A DNA stretch of 64,000 nt from Pontederia crassipes (Eukaryota; Streptophyta; Magnoliopsida; Commelinales; Pontederiaceae). Positions 46,501 to 59,084 of the stretch are shown here, piece by piece. Each line of letters opens with the position of its first letter. The first letter of the stretch is position 1. A program made the translations under genes and the position numbers. The notes beneath the pieces were generated by a model that saw nothing but the letters and a program-made list of their open reading frames with translations, ran no database searches and had not been told where the DNA came from. Where the stretch lies: NCBI GenBank assembly GCA_030549335.1, contig CM060196.1:6773501-6837500 (forward strand). Direction: 5' to 3'.

Positions 46501-47446
46501 CAAACTTCGTGCACGGACACTCCACAACAAAACGACAGAGTATAGTGTAGATTGGTTATGAAGACGTATTCCTCAAGCTATTTTTTAAGTATCAACATCA
46601 CCGTATGTTTTGTTGTCTCAGGTATGCCATAACAATGGGTCGATTGATAAAGATTGGTTAGAACCACTTCACTTACTGTGCTGGCTGCTGAATTTTGTGT
46701 ATATTATGTAAATTTAATTGTTGAAGGTCAAGAAAACATGGTGAAAATTAAAGGAGAAAATAAACCTCTACATCTGCAATTAATCTTGGAGGTGATTAAT
46801 TTAATAACTATGAATGTGACAGAAAAAAATAACCATGAACATATATGCAGAAAAAAAAACACATGAAATTACCTCTAGACTTGCTACGAGGAGAAACTGC
46901 AATCTTCTTCAGGCTTGTCTTAGGAGAACACTTGACATCCTCTTCCTCCTCCACGTCTTTACAAAGACACGATTTCTGACAGAGTTCACTTGAAACCATG
47001 TCTTTCTCGCACGCCGTGGTGTCAAACGCCATGACCACGGTGAAGTGCATGTCCCGGTCGTAGCGGAACACGACGAACTCGTTCTCCCGCATCGCATGAT
47101 CCTCAACGAACTTGGTCCAGCCGCCCGACAGGAACGTGCCATCGGACGTCCTCTCCAGAGCGACGTCCCAGGCGCCTCCGCGACGTCGTGAACCACGGTC
47201 GCTTCCGACGACCCTCGCAAGTGGTCTTCGACGAAGCGTGGGGGAAGCTTCTGAGCATGGAGGAACAAAAAGTAAACAATGCCGGTCAGAATACATCGTC
47301 ACAAACGATTTCCAGGAGAAAGGAGAAGTTTTTACCAGTCTACGAGCAAAATCTTTGAGGAGAATCTTGCAGAAGTGAGGCCTCTTCGCAGGACGTGTGG
47401 TCCTCGTCGTCGACTGCTGCTTCTTCTTCTTCTTCGCTGCGACCAT
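43517..47446 (-). CDS. REM-type B3-domain protein, two B3 domains, 4 exons, one frameshift
   Basis: Exons on the minus strand are 47446-47336, 47250-46873, 44206-44061 and 43783-43517, all GT-AG, about 300 aa. They encode a basic N terminus and the first B3 domain (HFCKILLKDFARRL / KLPPRFVEDHL ... GGAWDVALERTSDG, GGWTKFVEDH, ENEFVVFRYDRDMHF). An acidic/basic linker follows, then the second B3 domain (FPYFVSRMNRSEMLPRAL / RLPIKFSRAHL, GNVWTVKYIP, GGWPAFARGNHLQIGDYCAFEL). This is the layout of plant REM (reproductive meristem) DNA-binding proteins, nuclear transcription factors. Splice phases agree throughout, but a one-base gain (or two-base loss) is needed near 47180-47190, between ATVVHDV and GGAWDV. 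That makes it either a recent pseudogene or a sequencing slip. The 2.67-kb intron 2 holds a copia relic. I chose the ATG at 47446; a longer upstream open frame lacks ATG. Confidence 0.8.
44800..46560 (+). mobile_element. Decayed Ty1-copia gag-pol fragment in intron 2 of the REM gene
   Basis: Plus-strand relics, opposite to the host gene. At 45122-45403 is a copia gag helix-rich segment (WDELDNFGEI-like start, TKYTSLREREMVQQFLMGL). The zinc knuckle FYCDYCNKGGHVRATC lies near 45418. A piece of the GAG-pre-integrase/integrase border with LVHCDLWGPYRTCCNATYFL lies near 46186. No LTRs are recognised at its ends. Many stops and frameshifts. Confidence 0.75.
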
Positions 47447-47606
47447 CTCTGATATGATGGAATTTGGAGACTCAAGGAGGTTTTCCACTGGAGAAAGACG
47501 GAAAAGTACCAGGAACAGAGGAACCTTTTGGTCTTCTCGCCACGTCTGGCTTCTTTTTGGCTAAAAAATAAGGGGAAATGAGTATACAGGTAACAGATAT
47601 CTCCAT

Positions 47607-48340
47607 GGCCTTAATGCCACTCCCAACATTTTTATTGCCACTCCAACTAAGACCATATTACCCTTTATTTTTTCACTCTCAAAATAAAAGTAAAAAAGGT
47701 CTCGGAAGTTGTATCCTGCAGGGGAATTTGCAGTGACACCAATGGAGTTGCAAAAGAAACGAATGTGAATGGTCAAATCCAAAAGAAGAATATTAAAAAA
47801 AATGACTCCTCGTCTTCTCCTTGAGAAACAAAAAAAAACCAATACCAAAATAAAAATATAAAATATATGAAATTAAAACACAAACGACATCCAATTCAAT
47901 TGGTCACCATATCCTAATAAAATATTTATTTAACTTCAATTAATTGATTGAAAAAATTAATTAAGTGTTATCTTAACAAAAAATGAAAAAGCAACAGACA
48001 AATAATAATTATCCAAAAATTAATTATTTTAGAAACAAAATTTTCGATTACTTTTTCACTCTTTTGATTTTTCACTTTATTTTGTATATTTTTAAAACAA
48101 AATTTATCTAATCTTATAATAATTCCTTTATATTAATTAACTTAATATGTTTATTCAATAATTTAATTTAAACTATTAAGAAAATAATCAAAAGTACAAA
48201 GAGAGAAGATAGAGAAACATACTGGAATGATTTAATAAGAGAATGCAAAGAGAGAGAATGAAAAATAAATTAAAACAATAAAGAGTAGAAGAGTGAGTTT
48301 GGAATGGCATTAAGAATTCGAGGAGTGACATTAAGAGCAC
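47607..48340. mobile_element. Possible MITE upstream of the REM gene
   Basis: GGCCTTAATGCCACTCC at 47607 is inverted near 48340 (GGAGTGACATTAAGAGC), with an inner second pair of the same motif on both sides. The interior is AT-rich and non-coding. It starts about 160 bases upstream of the REM start codon, so it may overlap the promoter. The match is short and imperfect. Confidence 0.4.
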
Positions 48341-48351
48341 TAAAAAATATA

Positions 48352-48705
48352 GTTCTTTTTGTGTCTAACACTAAATTATAAATTTATAAATTTTATCCTT
48401 AAAATCATCCAAATTTGACTTCCATCCAAAATTTTGTTAATTTTTAATAATTATAAAATATTATTTTCCCTTACTTTATTAGTAAAATAAAAAATTAATA
48501 TGGATAAAAGTATTATTTAATATAAATTTTATATTATGTTCATTCCGATTTTTTATTTTTTATTAAAGGAGTGAATGTAAAATTGATATCTTGTACAGTA
48601 AAATTTTGGATGAAATTTAATGAAGAAACTTAACTTCAGGAATTAAAATTTGTAAATTTATGTTTGAGGGTTATATGTAGAAAAAAATTATAGTTGAGAA
48701 GTCGT
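48352..48705. repeat. Inverted-repeat (MITE-like) element
   Basis: The left arm (about 48355-48440; AACACTAAATTATAAATTTA, CCATCCAAAATTTTG) is inverted in the right arm (about 48598-48705; AAAATTTTGGATG, TGTAAATTTATG). About 350 bases, AT-rich, non-coding. Confidence 0.55.
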
Positions 48706-48826
48706 GAAAAGAAAATCTTATTTCCACGATATAAAAATAATTAAATATTAAAAAACAATGAGAATGTCAAATAAAAATGCAAGACAAGTTAAAATTGTAC
48801 ATCCAATACACATAGTTAAAGGAATG

Positions 48827-49892
48827 ATACATAATAAAAAAATCTTAAGTCTTAATTAAATCATAGTGCATTAAGTCGTCGTATCAATCACACATTTAAG
48901 TATCATATGATAGTATTAAATTAGTTATCCCTTTTAAATGTTTTGATAATAACAAACATAATTAAAAATAGTATTGCTAATAAATTTATTTCAGTGATTT
49001 ATAAGATATATTACAAACCAACCGAACAAGTTTTAAAAATTCAAGACTCAAAAGGTTCTTATATCTTTTTTTTCAGAAAATTCAGAGCAAACTATGATAA
49101 AATCCAAGTTTGAACATTTGTTATGAAATTTTGAATATAAAAAAATAACTCAAAATTAGGAAGGACATAATAAATAATAAAAAAGGCATGGTACATAATA
49201 AAAAATCTTAAGTGTTAATTAAAGCATAGTGCATCAAGTCATTATAACAATCTCACACTTAAGTCTCATATGATAGTATTAAATTAAATATCCATTTTAA
49301 ATGTTTTGATAATAAAAAATATGATTAAAATAGTATTGCTAATAAATTTATTTAAGTGATCTATAAGATATATTACAAACCAACCAACAAGTTTCAAAAA
49401 GTCAAGACTCAAGAGATCAAAAGGTTTCTATATCTCTTATTTCAAAAAATTCAAAGCAAACATAATGAAATCCAAGTTTGGAGGTTTGTTATAAAATTTT
49501 GAATATAAAACAATAACTCAAAATGAGGAAGGACATGATACCTAATAGAAAAGGCATGATACATAATAAAAAAATCTTAAAGTGTTAATTAAAGCATAGT
49601 GCATCAAGTCATCATATCAATCACACACTTCAATCTCATATGATAGTATTAAATTAGATATCCCTTTTAAATGACATACATGATTAAAAATAATATTGTT
49701 GATAAATTTATTTCATTAATTTATAAAATATACTACAAATTTAAAAAAGTCAAGACTCAAGAGATCAAAAGATTCTTATATCTCTTTTTTCATAAAATTC
49801 AAAGCAAATATAAAACATGATGAAATCCAAGTTTGGACGTTTGTTATGAAATTTTGAATATGAAAGAATAACTCAAAATTAGGAAGGACATG
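48827..49892. repeat. Three-copy tandem repeat, ~365-bp unit
   Basis: Units start at about 48827, 49192 and 49557 with TACATAATAAAAAA.TCTTAA and end with AATAACTCAAAAT.AGGAAGG. Internal landmarks such as CATATGATAGTATTAAATTA and GACTCAA.AG recur at the same offsets. Divergence between units is modest, with small indels (the third is shortest). No coding content. Confidence 0.88.
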
Positions 49893-51600
49893 CAATTAAA
49901 AGTTTCAAGCATTCGGTTCAAAAAGTCAAAAAATAATTTTTAAAAAAAAAGTTCTAATGTTCAATAGAAAAATTTTCAATTAAGTTTAACAAAATACTTT
50001 TCTCTTTAGATTTTCATTATATTTGAAAGGTGACTTAGTTGCAAGTGGAAATTATTTTCTATAACATTTCAAATATCCAAATAACAGAATAAATATGCAC
50101 ACTCTCATTTTTGTTCCCTCTTATGATTTGCATATTATTAATGTTTTAGTCAATTTGCTTCACACACGAGACTTATTCTTTCATCTTTGTGCACAAAGAA
50201 ATCATAATTTGGTAAATCAGTTTTCAACTTTTACTTTCAAATATAAGCCAATTAATTACTGCTTATACCATAATAAAGAAAACTAGTTTAAGGGCACATA
50301 GGTTATGCTCATTTAAAGATTATAGAGTGCATTAGATTGATGATTTGCTTTGTCTCTTGGATGTATAGGGAGATCAATTCATGGAAGTCCTTCAAGTCAA
50401 ACTGCACACTTGATTAGCTAGTGGTTACATTCTTACCCTCTGTCCTTGCCTCTAAACTACTCTTATCATCATTGCTCAACTAATTACTGTTCCTTGATTG
50501 AACCCATAGTTTCCTTGTTAATTTAGCACAAGCATGCATAGATCATATAGTGTCTCAACTACACATGTTGAATATTCGTATATTGAATCATAAGTCATGT
50601 ACAAATTTTTAATATAATGCATATAGAAGCTCCTTTGATCATGTTAAATCTTTTCATTTCTGCAAATTTGCTTGACTGAATTATGAATTAATTTTATTTA
50701 GCACACTGCATGAGTATGAATTTATCATGTCTGTAATGATTCTTTTCCTAATTCACTTGAAATTTTTTATGTAACATGGAAGGAAAATGTGCTTAATTTT
50801 TATATGTAACATGGACATCAATTAATGTATGCAATAACTGTGCAACGCAATTATTTATGCTATTATATTTCAGTCTGGAATCATGATATTCTAATTTTTT
50901 ATATGGATTGTGATATTACATTTCATATTATTTTATTAAATTAGTGTATATTGCAGAAAATGTTTGTTTTAGGAATCATAAGTGGATGTATTATATTTCA
51001 ATTCTCCTTCTCACCACTCGTATAGCAGCATCGGAGGTTGGAGTTTTGTTTAAATGTTGTTTGAATAGATGGCATTTTTAAAAAAAATTGCTAATGGATA
51101 ATTATGTATGATTCCTCATTAAATCTAGTTGTATGTATGATTGATGAGTAATTTTGTATGAATGATGACTACTTTTGGTTGTGCAAGGTTATGGTTTTGA
51201 CAAATTTTTTATAAGCTCATGAACAAATTTGTGACCTTTGTTACCTCCAAAAAGGTGTTACTTTTTGCAAAATTGTTTAAATGTATGGTTGCGTTGTTTT
51301 CTTCCATTGTAATTTTAATTCTATTTACTTACCATTGGGACCAAGAAACTTATTATGGATAGTTTAGAATGGTTTTGCTAATCCTATATAATTTATGTTG
51401 ATGTGATTGCAAGAGAGTTTGCTATCTTTATAATTTATGGATAGCTTAGAATGTTATTGCGTGGCTTGCTAAATTTGTGATAATTTATGTATAACTTAGA
51501 ATGTTATTGCATGGCCACATGGGGTTGCAATGAAAGAGGGCAAATGGCAAAGAAGCAACAAGTAATAAGAAGTGCTTATAGTTTAAATTTTGTAAGTGTA
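49893..51600. other. AT-rich intergenic, nothing recognised
   Basis: No protein resembling a known family, no RNA gene and no strong repeat seen. The right end grades into the subterminal region of a CACTA terminus. Confidence 0.5.
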
Positions 51601-51983
51601 TAGATCGGTATATATGGTGTGGGGGAAATTTGATTTTTTTTATTTTTTATATGTTTTGTGATGGAATTTGTGTCGGAATGTGTTAGATGCTACTTAAATT
51701 ATGCGACAAACTTTGCGTCTAAGAGCAAGATAATTTGATAACTTAGTATCCCAATTTGCATTGGAATGGAGGATAAGTTGCGTCTGATCCCAAGTAGAAG
51801 TATTGCATTTGAGAAAGCGTCAGTTGACATATTTGCGTGAGAAATGTTGGACTTTAGGAGTTTGCTTCCAAGGGTTTTTCATTGGACTTCAAACGGACAC
51901 AAGTCATCACAAATTGAGCATTTGCGTCGGATTTTTTTTTGTGTCAGAAAAGATGGACGCAAAAATAGTATTTTCTTGTAGTG
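51600..51983 (+). mobile_element. CACTA transposon 3' terminus, isolated
   Basis: It ends with TTTTCTTGTAGTG at 51971-51983, the inverse of the CACTA terminus CACTACAAGAAAA. It is preceded by about 350 bases with repeated GCGTC/TTGCGTC subterminal motifs. I find no matching 5' terminus upstream in the window, so this is the orphan end of a deleted copy. The left limit is approximate. Confidence 0.75.
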
Positions 51984-53451
51984 TTTTAGGATTTAACATA
52001 AACTATATGTCGGGGTGGATTTGAAAAAAAAATTTGAATTCGCTTCCAACCGGAACGAAAATACTTTGGTTTGAGTGAGACTCATCTTGGACTAATTTTT
52101 TTAACTTCATGTTTTTATGAATAATAATATATTTTGCAATAAGACAAGTAATCATTAAAAATAAAACTAATGACGTACGATATTAGATTATCATCAAGAA
52201 TATCCAATTTAGCATTAACTAGTTAATATTTTACATTTATTATTAGCATAATGTTGGATATATATGAAATATCAACCCACATGTCATACTTAGGCAACCC
52301 TATTTCGGTGTGTAAGCAAACATTCTAAAAACCAAACTGGAAAAACCAATGAGACCTTATATAAAAAAATATATGATTCATAAAATAAAAAGCAAAAGCA
52401 TTTCTTAAATTTTAAAACTTATTTGGAAAATCTGATAGAGATTTGCATAGTTAAAATGTATGTAGGAATATATATTATTATAATATTTGAATACTTCTAT
52501 TATGAGACTATACATGTAAAATTACTTATATTATGATATTATACATGTAAAAAGATTATATATATGTAATAAATAGTAGTATTAAAATATATATTACACA
52601 GTTAATGTTAATTAATAAAAATATCTTTTACTATTATCAATCTCTTCTCACAAATATAAAATCTATGAAAAGTTATGAGCTTATGAAGTTAATTAATGTT
52701 ATGTTAATCACTACAAGAAAATCGACGAATAGCGACACAAGAGAGAAGGTGCTATTGAGTCTCTGAAATGTATAGCGTCTCTTTCGCGTCTAAGTAGCGT
52801 CAACAACTTGCGACGCTAGCAGTCAATAGCCAATAGCGTCGCAATAGAGCCAAAGAATAGGGAGACGTTACTAGCGTCAATAGTAGACGCTATCTAGATG
52901 TTAAGTTGACATGAAATGTCTCGTTATGAGCAGTCGACATGTGTCACTACGTCGACGCTATTGTGGTGCAGACGTGTGAGGCACTATTACGACGCTCCGG
53001 AGATGCTAAGTTTATGCATTAGCTGATGCTAACGTGACGCTCAAGAGATGCGAAGAATGATATATTAATGTAGCGTCTACTATGGGTGCGACACTAGTGT
53101 GACACTACGGAGGCGCTAACGCCAAATTTTTTGCCCCACTACAGTCATATTTTCTTCCTTTCCCACACAATACAATTATATAATACATATAAATGCATTG
53201 ATATCCATCACATGCATAATATCAAAGAGTAATCATCACACAGGAACAATATCTAAGATAACATATGAAAAGTAATGAACTGAACTAACAAAAGTATAAC
53301 TACTAATATATCTAATAAGAAGTGTATAAGTAAAAAAAGTATACTTGCAAAAGTTTTTATCCTATGTTTGGGAGTTATTGTTGTCGTTCCGAACGATTGA
53401 TCCCAACGTCCTCGCTCGTTGTCCTCGTGAGGATTGATTCTACGGCGGGAT

Positions 53452-55314
53452 TGATGTGTAAAATGATGTAACAAAATAAAATCGCTAGCAAGTACACTAG
53501 TCGCTCAAGTAATATAATAAAAGAAGTAAAGAGTGTCGAACACACAAGAAATATTATTAATTCAATATCTGAATGTATAAATTAATAAGAGAAGAAAAAC
53601 ATAGATTTTAAAGATAAGTTTTGTAATTATAAAATAAAATAGAGAAAATAAGATAATAATAAGATAAAATAATGGTGTTAAAATTAGGTCTTAGGATGAA
53701 AATAGATCAGGATAAATATTTGAACTATAAAAGATAAATTTAATCTTTAAAGAAGGATTAGAGTCTACCTAAATTATTAACCTAACATGATTAAATTATC
53801 GTATCGACAAATTGGCATCCCCTTAACCTAAGCATGCGGAGTAAATTATCTTAATTTAATAAGAATTGAAGTCTCCACAAACTGACATCCCATCAAATTA
53901 TATTAATATTAAGATGTATTAAATTGGATTCCCTAGACTATTAATCACTCCACAAACTAGTATAGATTAACAAACTACACAAACTTAATTCTCCACACAC
54001 TAGTTATAATATTTATGTCAAATTTCAAATAAAATCAATTAAATTTAACATCATGAATTCTGAAATTAAACACTCCACAAACTAGTATAGCCTAATTCAA
54101 TAATTCAATTAACTAATATAAATGCATTAAGCACAATTAATAATTGATTAGAAATGATTAAAACAAATGAAATATGATTCAAATAAATTCTCTTCAATTA
54201 ATAATCTCCTAAAATAAAAGATCTAAAAAATATGGAGTTCATCCTAGAAATTCTAGAGAGATAATAAAATAATAATAAAAATTAGAAGAATTACACCTAG
54301 ATAATAAAAGGTCGAAGCTTCAAATTTTGGTAGATAGCTGGCAACCTCTCGGACTTGATCAGAGTCACGATCAACTTTGAACCATCGCACCTCTCTCCTC
54401 TTGGTCGTAGCCTACAGAGCTCACGACTCCACTGTGGAAGAAATCTGGACTTCAAAGCACACCTTGGGATGATGGTATCCTCCTCTATTTATAGGCTTCA
54501 TGGAGATGAACTTTACGTCCTTCAAATTTTCGCTAATAATGCTGATAAAACTTTGGTTAATGATAAAATCTTATCCGTTCGATGTTTGGTGATAAACTCC
54601 CCTTTGATTCTCGGCCACCAAATGTATCATCAATGCTACTTTGCGCCCAATGATCTTATGGTTGGTAATACTTAATAAATGTTGGTTAAGGATAAAAACT
54701 TCTCATCGCTTTGGCGCCCAATGATGGATAGGATTTAGGCTAATGATGGTGGGTTTGGCCCCCAATGAAATTCCTATCATTTTGATTCACGGCCGCCAAA
54801 GATAAATCTTGGCTAATGATGATAGCTTCATGCCCGATAACAGCTGGTTAATGATGTCTTCTTTGTGTCATTTGCGCCCATAGGAACTCCTTTAGCTTTG
54901 GTTTCACGGCCAACATATCCATAAAGATTAATTTGGCGGCCAAATATAAAGTATCAGATAGAATTTAATATTGCTTTCACGCCCTTGAACTCTTCTTGGA
55001 TCTATAACACAGTCATAATCTCTTTCATCATGATAAAATAATGGCCAATGATAATTTGCAACTCGACGTTAGAATTTGTCGTCTCAAGATCAAAGTGATA
55101 TCATCCACGTTGTATGTTGATTCGACTTTTCCTGCCAAATAATTATAAAAATTAAATTAATATGCTCACAATTTATATTCAAGGAATTAATAGTCAGACT
55201 CGATAAATCTGTAATTACCATTAAAAGTGACCTAAAACGATGCATGTCATGATTAAATTACAAAAAAAATAATTGAAATAATAATTTAAAATATGTTATA
55301 TTTTGCATGCATTA
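53452..55314 (-). mobile_element. Solo LTR (1863 bp) with perfect 5-bp target duplication GGGAT
   Basis: Bounded by TGATG and CATTA (from CATCA) and flanked by GGGAT at 53447-53451 and 55315-55319. Removing it rejoins the CACTA sequence. It is homologous along its length to 59264-61024 (shared AAATCGCTAGCAAGTGCACTAG-type and CTAATAATCTCCTAAAATAA-type blocks). By comparison with the LTR/primer-site junction at 40511, its 5'-to-3' sense is the minus strand. No internal domain remains, as after LTR-LTR recombination. Confidence 0.88.
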
Positions 55315-55319
55315 GGGAT

Positions 55320-57440
55320 CAATCCCTGAATCGCCTGCAATAATGGAGCTAACTGCTGCGATTGCGACACTTGCTACGATATATGCTACGACATTTGCTG
55401 CGATAGTTGTGTCACACTAGGTGCAGCAGATGAGTTCAAAGCAGATGGACCACCTGCATATCCTTCGCTCCTCCTAGGTACCTAAGTGGTTGTGCCGAGG
55501 CCACACAAGTATTCTCCTTGTGTCGTGCTGGCCACCTCCTCCCAAACACAAATTAAAAATGTGAATCGCTTTCGAGAAACGTTACTTGTGGCTAAGTACT
55601 CGAATCATCTCCGAACTTTTTCAGCCATCTTTGCATTATACTCATCCTAAAAAATTTGAACATTGCGCATTTAAAAAATAGTTTGCACTAACGTCAACAA
55701 CCAACTAAACATGTGATGAGACTTACTAGAAGCCTACAAGCAGTGGGCAAGATCAAGTCGTTGGTATTCCGACTCTTATGCGTGGCCTCGTAGACCACGC
55801 GAAAGTCCATAGGACCGCCTTATTTCTCCTCCTGCAATAAAGTTTCCAATTTTATGAAATAAGTATAAGTTAAAAGTTTGATTAATCAAATTTGTATGTA
55901 AGTTACCATGCGCCATCGATACTCGTCAAAGCGCATCGACCCGCCTTTGTGGATGTGGGCCTCAGGCTTCGAAAATAGGTTAACTCTTACCTTTTTCGAC
56001 TTTTTTTTGTCATTGTTCATTCATCCTTTATGAACATAAAATACTTAGACTTTAAAAAATTATGAATTTAATAATAATAATTTAAATGTAAATATAATTA
56101 ACACTTTCTACATAAGAACTCATAAACATAGCGTCAAATATGCCTTGGGCATCTTTGTATGCCCTGCTCCAAAGTAAGGCTGGCGGACATGACGATCTTG
56201 CGAAACTTATATAATCAGTTTCGGAGACGTTTCGCAGCCACCTCCTTAAAAGCTCTCTGGATCGTGTCCAAACTTATATACGGATGAAACCGATTTGCCT
56301 CCTAAAAAATACTTTAAAACTTAGTAGTTTAAAAATAATATAAAACAAATTATGTAACCCAAAAAAAAATCGTACAGTAAAGGTCCGAAAGATGTCATTT
56401 CGCACTTGAATTGGGACACCTTTTCACGATCTTGCCCCTTCCGACAAGTGGAAAAAAATAAGAGCACTGACATCCCGCACAGTACTAGCGGGTATGAAAG
56501 TGGTCTTGCAAATTACAAAGAATTAATTTTAATTAAAAGCAAAATAATAATAAAATTTCTACAACTTATTTAACTTATGGTCGAACAATATTATTCATGG
56601 TGACCACCCCTTATCGTGTACTCCTTCATCTGTCGAAGAAGAATCATCACCCGGTACAGCTGGGTAGGCTGAGAACATCCGACATCATCTACGGGCCCTA
56701 GTACAAAATAAATCATTAGTGTCATACCAAATTAAACTAGCGATAATTGACATATGTACAATAAAGTACTCACCTCGCGTGATGTCTATCACTGCATTAT
56801 CCGTGATAGTCCGCTCATCAGAATATGTGCTTGTGCTATCGGCGGCATAGCAACTGGAATTATTAAAAAAATATTAATGTAATTAATTTAGAAATATAAT
56901 TTTAATAATAATAAATATATCACCTGAGGTAAGATGTCGCTCGCAAATGTTAAAATGTGGGGAAGCGTCCGGTAATCTCGGTAGTGGCATAGCAACTATC
57001 ATCATGAAAAAATATTTAAAATACTTGCATGTATTGGAATATACAGAAAATATGATATGCCAATCGTCGTCGTGCGATCGAGACATCCCGAGTATGTGCC
57101 CCGTTGACGGTGGAGCAACTATCACAAAAATAAAATAATTAGAAAACTGTATCGCCTATTATATATTGTCTACTATGTGACACGTACTTGGAGTGATACA
57201 TGGAGACGACCCACCAATGGATCGCCTACTATGTGACAATCCGGCTACGTGCCCCGTCGCCTCCGACTACGTGCCCCGTCGGCAACGGAGAAACTGACAT
57301 TATTAAAATATCTATAAATGTAACTATTATAAGTAACTATAAATAAATATAATACATGGTGGTCGTGATGGCTCACTCATCTAGAGTGAACTCTTAGAAG
57401 AGCGAGATGACCCAGAAGTTCGACCTCTAGTAACCATGAC
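55320..57440 (-). pseudogene. CACTA accessory transposase (Transposase_24 / Ptta-En-Spm-like) relic
   Basis: On the minus strand a candidate start at 57438 reads MVTRGRTSGSSRSSKSS. Decayed exon-like pieces follow, interrupted by AT-rich intron-like DNA. Near 55650-55500 are DEYNAKMAEKVRR, a stop, FEYLATSNVSRKRF and EEVASTTQGEYLCGLGTT. Near 55420-55320 is a Gln-rich tail with LSQQMS-type repeats. This EYNAKM...TQGEYLCGLG pattern is typical of plant Ptta/En-Spm proteins. Multiple stops. Exon borders cannot be fixed by eye. Confidence 0.6.
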
Positions 57441-57634
57441 TGAAAAAAGTAACAAACTTGTTGAATCTCATTGAATATAGATTTGATGCATACTTCAGAA
57501 TAACATAATTAATTTGTTCATTTATTTTTTAAGTCATGATGTTCATCTAATTAGAGGCATAAATTTGAAAAACAATAAAGTTTGTTATTTTAAATTAAGG
57601 CATAATTAGGAACATGAACATATTCAATTTCAAG

Positions 57635-58395
57635 TTAACGAAAATCATTTAACAAAAAGGGACTTACTGTTCGGCGGAGGAAGGCAGCATCCGGCGGAGG
57701 AGCGACAGCGGACGAGGCTGGCATGTCGTCCGTCTCAGGGAAACTGAAGGCGGAGGAGGGCGCGTCCGACGGAGGAGAGGCTAAGGAGGGCAGCGGACAA
57801 GGGCCAGGTCCGGCTGTAGAGGATGGCGGCGTCTGACTGTGAGCGAAGGAGCGACAGCGGGCGGTGAAGGAGTGCGGCATCTGGCAGAGGGCGCAACGGA
57901 TGAGACAGCATTTGGCAAAGAGAGCGGGGGGGGGGGGGGTTCGGGGTCAGAGGAGGAGGCCGAAGGCAGTGTCGGGGTTGGAGGAGTTGGAGGAGTCGGC
58001 GGCGGTCGGTGGGCAAGGTCGGAGTCGGAGTCGGAGGAGGTGGCTATCGATGGGCGATGTCGGGGTCAGAGGAGGCGGCGACGGTACGCGGGCGAGGTGG
58101 GGTTGGACGAGGAGGCCACGGTAGGCGGGCAGGGTCGGGGTTGGAGGAGGAGGTGGCGGTAGGCGGGCAGGGTCGGAGGAGGAGGTGGCTGTATGCAGGC
58201 ACGTTCGGGGTCAAAGGAGGAGGCGACGATCAGTGGGCGAGGTCAGGGTCGAAGGAGGAGGAGGCGATCGACGGGCAGGGTGGGAGGAGGAGGCAGCGGT
58301 CGGCCGGTGGGGTCGGGATAGGAGGACGAGGCCGGAGGCAAGGTCAGGGTCAGAGGAGTCGAAGGGTCGGGTTGGAGGGTTGGGGCAGTAAATAG
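57635..58395. repeat. GC- and purine-rich low-complexity block with GGTCGGGGTTGGAGGAGG-type repeats
   Basis: Between about 57840 and 58390 a degenerate unit (GTCGGGGTCAGAGGAGGAGGC and variants such as GGCGGTAGGCGGGCAGGGTCG) recurs many times. A G10-11 run occurs near 57930. On the minus strand it reads as Pro/Ser-rich ORFs of up to ~93 residues that could be the first exon of the CACTA gene. The amino-acid bias is that of the repeat, so I do not call a protein. Confidence 0.6.
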
Positions 58396-59084
58396 TAAAA
58401 GTAAAAACTAAACGAAGAACTTAGGGATTTAGGGTAAGTTTTGAGCATCGCATTATAGTGCGACGCTACATAGACGTTAACCTGGCGCAAAAAAATAAAT
58501 TTATGTTTACATTAAAATGCCAAATAATTTTTTTTATTGGCAAGATTTATATTATTTTGTTCACATTATATTATAAGTTTACATTCCAATAGGTTTTTTA
58601 TATTCTAATTTTCTATTATATGTATATAATTTTCTTTTCCAATAGGTTTGCTATATTCTAATTTTCTATTATACATGTTCTATATATTGTATTTTCTATT
58701 ATATGTATGTTAGGACTATATATTCAAGATAGCGTATGTATAACTCTCTATATGTATATTTTCTATTATAGGTATATATATACACACACACATATATATA
58801 TACACACATATATATATATATATATAATTATAATCTATATTGTTGAATCTAAGTTTTAATGACATATAAAATTATATTTTGATTAAAGTTAAAATGCTGA
58901 AAAAATTTAAACAAAAAGAGATAATTTTATGCACTACACTTTGATTAAACAATTGATTATGATCTTACTAGATTTTGGATGAATCATAAACATCAAAGTT
59001 GTAGAGAAACCTATTAGCTATCCATATAATTCAATATTATATCATTTGGATAACTATGCAAAAAGTTGTGCTCAAAATAGTGCA

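Larger units (their letters stand above)
52709..58500. mobile_element. CACTA (En/Spm) transposon with Transposase_24-like relic, lacking its 3' terminus
   Basis: It opens with CACTACAAGAAAATCGACG at 52709 and a dense array of AGCGTC/GACGCTA subterminal motifs (to about 53125). It is homologous over the first ~750 bases to 9247-9885. A solo LTR is inserted at 53452-55314. The minus-strand coding relic lies at 55320-57440, followed by a purine-rich GC block and a second cluster of GCGACGCTA-type motifs near 58445-58490. The expected closing terminus is absent, so the right end is truncated at about 58500. Confidence 0.8.

Noticed and set aside
46808..47488. One continuous 226-codon minus-strand ORF as a complete B3 gene
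   Set aside because: It reads through intron 1 (47335-47251) in the wrong frame and begins with a non-ATG codon. The spliced model restores the B3 domain start and shows the real frameshift.
57635..58395. Pro/Ser-rich and Gly/Arg-rich ORFs as proteins
   Set aside because: Composition follows directly from the underlying GGAGGAGG-type repeats. Both strands are open, which is typical of low complexity.
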